A stretch of DNA of 5,480 nucleotides from Candidatus Altimarinota bacterium (lineage in GTDB: Bacteria > Patescibacteriota > Gracilibacteria > UM-FILTER-43-11). This document shows positions 1-4,476 of the stretch, in pieces. The notes below the pieces were generated by a model, which saw nothing but the letters and a program-made list of their open reading frames with translations, was not told where the DNA came from and made no database searches. The stretch lies in NCBI GenBank assembly GCA_029934675.1, contig JAOZLT010000106.1, positions 1 to 5,480 on the forward strand, given 5' to 3'. The translations under genes and the position numbers were made by a program. Positions within the stretch are counted from its first letter, which is position 1. Each line of letters begins with the position of its first letter.

Positions 1-33
1 GAAAAAATCTCCTGACCCGTAAGTGACTTGTAT

Positions 34-62
34 TTGACTTATTCAAAAAAAGGTTATATAAT
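34..62 (+). promoter_or_regulatory. Strong sigma70-type promoter of the lipoprotein-like gene
   Basis: The -35 box TTGACT (34-39) and a perfect -10 box TATAAT (57-62) are separated by exactly 17 nt, close to the consensus for a housekeeping sigma factor. Transcription would begin near base 69, giving a leader of about 115 nt before the ATG at 185. This is the best promoter in the window. Bases 1-33 upstream of it show nothing recognisable. Confidence 0.8.
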
Positions 63-86
63 TTATGCCTTTTGTTCATTTAAAAA

Positions 87-149
87 TAGGTGTGTTCGCT
101 AACCTGTTGTGGCTTTTAGATTAGAGGCTATAGCCGGGGAGCGAACCTA
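87..149 (+). promoter_or_regulatory. Structured 5' leader RNA element
   Basis: The leader between the promoter and the first gene can fold into a multi-part hairpin. The outer stem pairs 87-90 and 95-100 with 140-149 (10 bp, with bases 91-94 bulged). Inside it, ggct (111-114) pairs with agcc (132-135), and tag (117-119) with cta (128-130). The nested pairing and the higher G+C than the flanking bases suggest a functional RNA. No T-run follows, so control of translation or of mRNA stability is more likely than transcription attenuation. I do not recognise it as a known riboswitch class. The pairing is seen in the sequence, the function is inferred. Confidence 0.5.
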
Positions 150-166
150 AAATATTAACCAAAAAC

Positions 167-182
167 AACACTGGGAGGTGTT
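167..182 (+). promoter_or_regulatory. Strong ribosome binding site in a small hairpin
   Basis: GGAGGTG (174-180) matches seven bases of the standard complement of the 16S rRNA 3' end, and its GGAGG core ends 6 nt before the ATG at 185, which fixes that start. The site lies within a small hairpin: aacac (167-171) pairs with gtgtt (178-182), leaving tgggag as a six-base loop. None of the other four genes here has a recognisable Shine-Dalgarno sequence. Confidence 0.8.
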
Positions 183-184
183 AG

Positions 185-1150
185 ATGATTCGACTAATTG
201 TGATTTTCTCGATTTTGCCACTTTTCTCTTGCGCTACTATGCTTGGACAGCAGGCCAAGAAGGCAAAGTCCAAGATCTGTAGTGTTTGTGGTAAAAAGCT
301 GACTGATTGTCATGGTCAGCATGTGTTTGACCAGGATAAGGTCAGGTTTTTCACGAATAACATCCGGACGATTTGGCCGTTGATGTCGAAGAAGTTGTTC
401 GTTGAGCAGGGGCTTGAGGCGAAGTTTGAGCCTGGCTATACTCCACTTGTCGACTTCTTTACGATGATGGGTAATGTTGCTAGAGCCGAGATTGCCAAGA
501 AGAATGCCAAGAATTTGGCAATTAAAGCAAGGTCTGCTAAGAAGAATTCGGAAGATTTGACCAAAGCATTGGTCAAAGCTACAGCTGCTGGATTGGATGT
601 GGCGAATCTAACCAAAAAAGCGAAGCTTGCTGACAAAGAGGCAACTGAAATGGCAGTCAAGGCTATAGATGTTGCCAAGGCAACGGTGGATCTGTTTGCT
701 ATCGTCAATGCCACAGCTCAAACGGTTGATACATCTACTGTCGTTGACTTTAAGGAGACAGTGCAGGTATCGATTCGTTTGTGGAATATTCATCGCGGTA
801 AGACAACGGATGAAGTAGTGTTGTTTATGAGGCCGGGTAACCACGCTACGCCGATTAATTTTCGGCAGGCGGTGGGTTGGCTTTATTCCAATTCTTCTCC
901 TCTTGATGAGTGGAAGGCGAATGGCTCGAAGAGATTGCCGTATCTGGTGGTTGGTGGGTCGAAGGTTAAGTGCTCGGCTGTTATTGGAGATGGCTGCTAT
1001 TGCTATCCCTTGATCGGTAGATCTAAGGGGAGCGACAAGCTGTTCTTCAAGTTTGTAAATGCCAAACCATCGATGCGTGAGTGCGATGTTAACAATGGTC
1101 TCATTGAAAAGTGGGATTCCAGCATGAGTATTGGTGTTGTTCTTAAGTGA
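185..1150 (+). CDS. Lipoprotein-like secreted protein of unknown function
   Basis: I do not recognise this 321-residue protein. It starts with a short hydrophobic signal peptide ending in LFSC (Cys16), an acceptable lipobox, so it is probably exported and may be lipid-anchored. Next comes a Cys/His cluster (C32, C35, C42, H46; pattern CxxC-x6-C-x3-H) that could bind a metal. Residues 97-180 are rich in Ala and Lys with almost no Pro or Gly, so a long helix or coiled coil is likely. The C-terminal part (190-321) looks globular, with several aromatics and four cysteines (C263, C271, C273, C300). The start is set by a strong SD sequence, and the gene ends in tandem TGA TGA. Two 60-base lines I counted inside it are 42% and 53% G+C, against 32% and 38% for lines in the lyase and ftsA genes, and its first lysines are mostly AAG. 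That suggests strong expression or transfer. It has its own promoter and terminator, so it is monocistronic. Confidence 0.85.
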   Translation: MIRLIVIFSILPLFSCATMLGQQAKKAKSKICSVCGKKLTDCHGQHVFDQDKVRFFTNNIRTIWPLMSKKLFVEQGLEAKFEPGYTPLVDFFTMMGNVARAEIAKKNAKNLAIKARSAKKNSEDLTKALVKATAAGLDVANLTKKAKLADKEATEMAVKAIDVAKATVDLFAIVNATAQTVDTSTVVDFKETVQVSIRLWNIHRGKTTDEVVLFMRPGNHATPINFRQAVGWLYSNSSPLDEWKANGSKRLPYLVVGGSKVKCSAVIGDGCYCYPLIGRSKGSDKLFFKFVNAKPSMRECDVNNGLIEKWDSSMSIGVVLK

Positions 1151-1179
1151 TGAGCTACTTTTTGAAATGGATTAAAACG

Positions 1180-1203
1180 AAGGTTCCTCCCCGAACCTTT
1201 TCT
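1180..1203. terminator. Hairpin terminator between convergent genes
   Basis: A perfect 7-bp stem, aaggttc (1180-1186) with gaacctt (1193-1199), encloses the loop ctcccc. On the plus strand it is followed by TTCT, ending the lipoprotein-like transcript 30 nt after its stop. On the minus strand the same hairpin is followed by CGTTTT, so it could also stop transcripts arriving from the CitE-like gene. A bidirectional terminator suits two genes that face each other. Confidence 0.75.
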
Positions 1204-1232
1204 CTAATTATAGTTTTTAATTTATAATTAGA
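1203..1232. repeat. AT-rich inverted repeat at the end of the lyase gene
   Basis: Bases 1203-1212 (tctaattata) pair perfectly with 1223-1232 (tataattaga), a 10-bp stem with a 10-nt loop. On the minus strand it spans the stop codon of the CitE-like gene. No T-run follows it directly in that direction, so it is more likely a 3'-end stabiliser or an accessory to the neighbouring terminator than a terminator itself. Confidence 0.4.
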
Positions 1233-2175
1233 TTTTTTGTTGATCTAATACTTGTAATGCCTGCATAACTATTCTAATTGCACCCATTGAATTATTAAAA
1301 TTAAATGGACCAGGGGATTTTATATAATTTTCAACTGAGCCGAATTTTTCTTGGACACATGCAATTACCTCGTTTGCCCATTTTACTTGTTGCTTAGTAG
1401 GCTTAAAGCTATTTTCTATAACTGATATTTGGCTTGGATGAATAGCTATTTTCCCATTAGCACCCATTTGTGACATTTCTCTTGCTTGTTTAGCTAACGG
1501 TTTCATAGTGTCAATATTACCAAAAGCTCGATTTATACCGTCCTGAACAGCAATATTCCTTGTTGTGGCACTACGGACAACTTCTACTGCTATATCTTTT
1601 AGTAGTTCATTTTCAAATATATTCTCAGGTTTAAATATTCCGTATTCTTGAGATATATCTTCCCATCCTATACTAATACCAATGGCTGATTTAGTAGCCT
1701 GTATTATGTCTAGAATTTCATTCAGGTGCTGTAAGGCTAATTTTGTTTCAATAATGAAGGAGAGATTAATAGGTGGTAGCCCATCAAGTATTCTGATAAC
1801 TTCATCAATATCTTTAGGTGACGTGATTTTTGGAATATGAAAGCCTTTGATTTTTTCTGCCTCTATGAATTCTCTTAGAAAGTTTATATCTTCATTAAAT
1901 TTTCGATCTCCATTAATAGGATTGGTTCTTACCCATATTGGCTTGTTTCCTGTCTGATTTAGATAATGGGTGGTATTTTCAATTGCTTCGCCTTTTTTGT
2001 CATGTGGAACACCATCTTCTAAGTCAAGAACGGTTGCATATGTCGTATTTTGTGCGGTGTCTAACGCTTTTTCAATATTTCTTCTTATGTGGGCAGGTGA
2101 AACTAAAGTTACCAAAGGTACTTCATGTTTAAGTGGTAGACTTTTCATAGATTTGATTAAGTTAAAGGTAGGCAT
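1228..2175 (-). CDS. CitE-like lyase, HpcH/HpaI aldolase family
   Basis: This 315-residue protein belongs to the CitE/CLYBL branch of the HpcH/HpaI aldolase (citrate lyase beta) family, TIM-barrel enzymes that make or break C-C bonds of acyl-CoA esters of citrate, malate or citramalate using Mg2+. Landmarks in order are LDLEDGV (50-56), VRTNP (82-86, substrate-binding Arg83), HIPKITSP (113-120), IIET (141-144, probable metal ligand Glu143), GWEDIS (170-175, probable metal ligand Asp173), GKIAIHPSQ (241-249) and GPFNFNNSMGA (289-299). The length is normal for the family. In relatives the SM segment is usually followed by an Asp (SMIDMP in human CLYBL), but here it reads SMGAIR, with Ala299 in that place. 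No citrate lyase alpha, gamma or ligase gene is adjacent, so it is unlikely to work in the classical CitDEF complex; the substrate is unknown. No SD precedes the start, and ATG codon 10 (2146-2148) is a credible alternative. It is convergent with the lipoprotein-like gene and divergent from ybeY. Confidence 0.9.
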   Translation of the reverse strand: MPTFNLIKSMKSLPLKHEVPLVTLVSPAHIRRNIEKALDTAQNTTYATVLDLEDGVPHDKKGEAIENTTHYLNQTGNKPIWVRTNPINGDRKFNEDINFLREFIEAEKIKGFHIPKITSPKDIDEVIRILDGLPPINLSFIIETKLALQHLNEILDIIQATKSAIGISIGWEDISQEYGIFKPENIFENELLKDIAVEVVRSATTRNIAVQDGINRAFGNIDTMKPLAKQAREMSQMGANGKIAIHPSQISVIENSFKPTKQQVKWANEVIACVQEKFGSVENYIKSPGPFNFNNSMGAIRIVMQALQVLDQQKI

Positions 2176-2203
2176 TTTAGTTAAAGATGATTATGGTTGT
2201 CAA
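2174..2203 (-). promoter_or_regulatory. Probable promoter of the CitE-like gene
   Basis: Read on the minus strand, a perfect -35 box TTGACA (2203-2198) is followed after 18 nt by TAAAAT (2179-2174), one mismatch from the -10 consensus. The -10 box overlaps the first ATG (2175-2173). If this promoter is used, transcription starts inside the predicted reading frame, and translation would begin at codon 10, leaving an untranslated leader of about 20 nt. Confidence 0.5.
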
Positions 2204-2231
2204 CTAATATGGAGTGTCCAGTGGTAGTTTC

Positions 2232-2240
2232 TGTTATAAT
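2232..2240 (+). promoter_or_regulatory. Extended -10 promoter of ybeY
   Basis: TGTTATAAT is an extended -10 element: a TG one base upstream of a perfect TATAAT (2235-2240). No good -35 box lies 16-18 nt upstream, which is common for extended -10 promoters. Transcription would begin near 2247 and give a leader of about 20 nt. It shares a 91-nt spacer with the divergent promoter of the CitE-like gene. Confidence 0.6.
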
Positions 2241-2266
2241 GACTCTGTTTTTTAAAATTAAATTCA

Positions 2267-2686
2267 ATGAACATTCAATTCATAAACACATCACAGTGGG
2301 GGATTAAGAAGAGGAATTTTAATTTAAGCATCGAGCGACTTAAAAAGCATGTACCAGAGGTGGATGGTATTTTGAATGTAGTTTTTGTTGATGATGTTTA
2401 TATTGAGTTTCTTAATAGGACATACAGGAATAAAGAAGAATCGACAGATGTGCTTTCTTTTTCTTATATGGATGAGAACGGTTTGAATGATGATAAGCTT
2501 ATTGGTGAGATTTATATAAGTGTATCGACTGCAAAAAGGCAGGCAGAGGAATTTGAAGTGACTTTAAAATATGAGTTGAATAAATTATTTGTTCATGGTT
2601 TTCTGCATATCTATGGCCATAAGCATGATTCTGAAAAAGATTTTAAAAAGATGAACAAAATAGAAAAGGAGGTATTAAGCGAATAA
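2267..2686 (+). CDS. ybeY: Endoribonuclease YbeY, rRNA maturation factor
   Basis: YbeY is a single-domain, zinc-dependent cytoplasmic RNase that helps mature the 16S rRNA 3' end and takes part in ribosome quality control. At 139 residues this one has a normal or slightly short length. The substrate-side segment LNRTYRNKEESTDVLSF (49-65) carries the conserved Arg54 and the TDVLSF signature, and GEIYIS (80-85) matches the usual GDIxIS. The metal motif HGFLHIYGHKHD (110-121) supplies the three zinc-binding histidines His110, His114 and His120 in H-x3-H-x5-H spacing. The usual Tyr of GYDH is His118 here, an extra histidine next to the metal site. The sequence before the ATG is A/T-rich with no Shine-Dalgarno sequence, so initiation is SD-independent. 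The gene seems to be its own transcription unit, with its own promoter and a 348-nt gap before ftsA. The identification is secure from the motifs. Confidence 0.96.
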   Translation: MNIQFINTSQWGIKKRNFNLSIERLKKHVPEVDGILNVVFVDDVYIEFLNRTYRNKEESTDVLSFSYMDENGLNDDKLIGEIYISVSTAKRQAEEFEVTLKYELNKLFVHGFLHIYGHKHDSEKDFKKMNKIEKEVLSE

Positions 2687-2856
2687 TTATACATTGAACA
2701 ATTTTTTTATTATGTGGAAATTAGTATGAGTAAAAAATGTGTTCAATAATTATGTATATATTACAATTATTTGGTTGTTTTGGTAAAATTATATATACAA
2801 AATTTGTTCATTGGTTCTTATTTTAGATAAGCCAAATAACTTGTATAAAAAATTTG

Positions 2857-2885
2857 AACTCTCTATCTGTCCAGAGGTTTTTTTT
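2857..2885 (+). terminator. Possible weak terminator after ybeY
   Basis: aactct (2857-2862) can pair with agaggtt (2873-2879) if one G is bulged, giving a 6-bp stem with a 10-nt loop. The 3' arm runs straight into eight T residues (2878-2885). The T-run is convincing but the stem is weak. It would separate ybeY transcription from ftsA. Confidence 0.35.
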
Positions 2886-2895
2886 ATAAAATTGT

Positions 2896-2924
2896 TTGTC
2901 AAAGAAAATCAACTCGTGTACACT
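2896..2924 (+). promoter_or_regulatory. Candidate ftsA promoter with overlapping dyad
   Basis: TTGTCA (2896-2901) is separated by 17 nt from TACACT (2919-2924), which keeps the key first, second and last bases of the -10 box. Transcription from here would leave a leader of about 105 nt before the ftsA ATG. An interrupted inverted repeat (2913-2945) overlaps the -10 box: ctcgt with acgag, then gtaca with tgtat including one G-T pair. It could be an operator or a hairpin at the RNA 5' end. Confidence 0.45.
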
Positions 2925-3034
2925 TCATTTGTTGTATGTGACGAGCATTTTATGCAGTTTACGTTTGAGCGGATTTTTGTTTTGTAGACTGGCGAAAGTA
3001 AAGTTCACAAAAATTATTCATCTAATTACAATAC

Positions 3035-4267
3035 ATGTCAAAAGAACAAATTGTTGCAAGTCTAGATATTGGAAGCTCTAAAATAAGAACAGTTATAGCT
3101 TTAATGGAAGAGGAAAAGAAAATGTCTAATATAATAGGAGTAGGAGTATCACCGTCTACTGGGATGCGTAAGGGGAATATTATAGATGTGGATGAAACAA
3201 TAAGTAATATATCTGCAGCACTTGAGGATGCGGAACGAATGTCCGGGGCTCCTATTCATCATGTTTTTGTAGGGATTAATGGGAATCATATTGAAAGTTT
3301 TGATAGTAAGGGCGTAATTGCAATCTCTCATGCAGGTTCTGAAATTATTGAAGATGATATAAATAGAGTATTAGAGGCTGCTCAGGCTGTTTCTATGCCT
3401 TCTAATCGAAGAATTTTACGTATTATTCCAAAATCCTTTTCTGTAGATGATCAAAAGGGAATCAAGAATCCAGTAGGTATGATTGGTGTTAGGCTAGAGG
3501 TTGATGCTCATATTATTACTGGACAAGGAACTATTATTAAAAATATTGAAAAAGCGGTTCATCAAGCTGGTGTTGATATTGATGATGTTGTTCCAAGTTC
3601 TTTGGCAGCTGCTGAGGCTGTACTTTCACGAAGGCAGAAAGAATTGGGAGTAGTTGTTATAGATATTGGTTGTGGCAGTACCTCTATTGCGGTATATGAG
3701 GAAGGTACTACGCTTCATGCGGCATCTCTTCCTGTAGGTGGTGAAAGTGTTACGAACGACATTGCAATTGGATTAAGGACTTCAATTGATACGGCGGAAA
3801 AAATTAAGATTGAATATGGTACGACAGCACCTGAGGAGGTTAATGATAGAGAGACAATTGATTTATCACTTATTAGTAAGATTGATAATCATAAGGTTTC
3901 TAAAAAACATATGTCTGAAATCATACAAGCTCGTTATCATGAGATATTTGTTATGGTTAAAGATGAGTTAAGAGCAATTGGTAGAGATGGCATGCTTCCT
4001 GCTGGAGCTATTCTTACTGGCGCGGGTGTTAAAGTTCCTGGATGCATGGATCTTGCACGTGAGGTGTTAGGTTTACCTGTGCAAATTGGTTTTCCAACCG
4101 AAGTAGATGGTGTTGTTGATAAGATTGATGATCCAGCTTATGCAACAGCTATTGGTTTAGTTGTATGGGGGTCAAGATTTGAGGGGCGTTCTTATGGCTT
4201 TGGGTCATTTGATGTTAAAAAGGTTTTAAGTGGAATTAAAGGGTGGTTTAAGAATTTATTGCCATAA
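3035..4267 (+). CDS. ftsA: Cell division protein FtsA
   Basis: FtsA is the actin-like ATP-binding protein that anchors FtsZ filaments to the inner face of the membrane and recruits the later divisome. The 410 residues match the usual length. The phosphate-1 loop is LDIGSSKIRTVI (10-21). The segment around GINGNHIESFDSKGVIAI (80-97) lies in the FtsA-specific 1C/SHS2 region, followed by RLEVDAHIITG (153-163). Phosphate-2 is VVVIDIGCGSTSIAVY (206-221), with GGESVTNDIAIGL (235-247) behind it, and the adenosine-binding segment is ILTGAGVKVPG (326-336). The C-terminus VKKVLSGIKGWFKNLLP (394-410) is a typical amphipathic membrane-targeting helix, so the protein is complete. No SD sequence precedes the ATG; the start is supported by the usual short run before the phosphate-1 loop. 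ftsZ follows 209 nt downstream on the same strand. No ftsQ, ftsW, mur or mraZ gene lies upstream, so the pair is detached from the classical dcw cluster. Confidence 0.98.
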   Translation: MSKEQIVASLDIGSSKIRTVIALMEEEKKMSNIIGVGVSPSTGMRKGNIIDVDETISNISAALEDAERMSGAPIHHVFVGINGNHIESFDSKGVIAISHAGSEIIEDDINRVLEAAQAVSMPSNRRILRIIPKSFSVDDQKGIKNPVGMIGVRLEVDAHIITGQGTIIKNIEKAVHQAGVDIDDVVPSSLAAAEAVLSRRQKELGVVVIDIGCGSTSIAVYEEGTTLHAASLPVGGESVTNDIAIGLRTSIDTAEKIKIEYGTTAPEEVNDRETIDLSLISKIDNHKVSKKHMSEIIQARYHEIFVMVKDELRAIGRDGMLPAGAILTGAGVKVPGCMDLAREVLGLPVQIGFPTEVDGVVDKIDDPAYATAIGLVVWGSRFEGRSYGFGSFDVKKVLSGIKGWFKNLLP

Positions 4268-4292
4268 ATTTCCTATTGTGGCTCCGTTGTGG

Positions 4293-4384
4293 TTCAATTA
4301 TAAAAACAAAAACAAAAAGAACAAATTTTTAAATTGTAAATTTTAAGTTTTAATTTGTTGTTTGTTTTTCTTTTTATAATTGAA
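4293..4384 (+). repeat. 92-nt AT-rich inverted repeat between ftsA and ftsZ
   Basis: Bases 4293-4327 and 4352-4384 pair almost completely: 14 bp, one C-C mismatch, 9 bp, a 2-nt bulge plus a G-G mismatch, then 8 bp, about 31 bp in all, around a 24-nt A/T loop. The left arm is A-rich (aaaaacaaaaac) and the right arm T-rich (gtttttcttttt), so the RNA would carry a U-rich 3' arm. It begins 26 nt after the ftsA stop. It may be a terminator or attenuator that lowers read-through into ftsZ, an mRNA stabiliser, or the remnant of a small inverted-repeat element. No target-site duplication was obvious. Confidence 0.8.
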
Positions 4385-4407
4385 ATATTAAAATTTGTAA
4401 TTTAGAC

Positions 4408-4447
4408 CCTGCCTACTGGCAGGCAGGCCTACCTATCGGTAGGCAGG
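4408..4447. repeat. Two abutting palindromic GC-rich 20-mers
   Basis: Copy 1 (4408-4427) is cctgcctactggcaggcagg and copy 2 (4428-4447) is cctacctatcggtaggcagg. They match at 16 of 20 positions with no gap. Each forms its own 7-bp hairpin: cctgcct with aggcagg in copy 1, and gcctacc (4427-4433) with ggtaggc (4438-4444) for copy 2. The outer ends also pair, cctgcctac (4408-4416) with gtaggcagg (4439-4447), so two alternative folds exist. The G+C content contrasts sharply with the A/T-rich spacer. From memory, short palindromes of the CCTGCC/GGCAGG type recur in many candidate-phyla genomes; I could not check this. It ends 29 nt before the ftsZ start. Confidence 0.85.
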
Positions 4448-4476
4448 CATTAAATTTAAAATCTAATTTCATTGTT

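Larger units (their letters stand above)
2687..3034 (+). other. 348-nt AT-rich spacer between ybeY and ftsA
   Basis: No gene or structural RNA is evident here. The first part holds only weak dyads: attgaaca (2693-2700) with tgttcaat (2740-2747), ttatttgg (2767-2774) with ccaaataa (2832-2839), and a direct copy of aataattat at 2682-2690 and 2745-2753. The second part holds a possible terminator near 2857-2885 and a promoter candidate at 2896-2924, listed separately. A weaker second promoter candidate is TTGTTT (2977-2982), 16 nt, TAAAGT (2999-3004), closer to ftsA. Confidence 0.6.

Noticed and set aside
87..149. Integron attC recombination site bracketing a gene cassette
   Set aside because: I could not find the paired RYYYAAC and GTTRRRY core sites around the gene, and no integrase is in view.
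436..714. Open frame on the minus strand inside the lipoprotein-like gene (92 codons)
   Set aside because: Its Ala/Leu-rich translation follows from the Ala/Lys repeats on the plus strand, and it has no ribosome binding site or promoter.
1148..1165. TGA read as an amino acid (alternative genetic code)
   Set aside because: The first gene ends in TGA TGA with a third in-frame TGA soon after and a terminator follows; no in-frame TGA occurs in the other genes.
1938..2227. Two plus-strand small frames opposite the 5' part of the CitE-like gene
   Set aside because: They are antisense to a gene with clear family motifs; the Cys/Phe/Leu-rich translation is typical of a reverse-frame artefact.
2197..2240. 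TTGTCA at 2197-2202 as -35 box for the ybeY TATAAT
   Set aside because: The spacing is 32 nt, far too long. The same bases serve better as a minus-strand TTGACA for the CitE-like gene.
2896..3081. Small plus-strand frame overlapping the ftsA start
   Set aside because: It overlaps the candidate ftsA promoter and the ftsA N-terminus in another frame, lacks an SD sequence, and has no recognisable domain.
4408..4447. CRISPR-like repeat
   Set aside because: There are only two copies, they abut with no spacer between them, and no cas gene is present.
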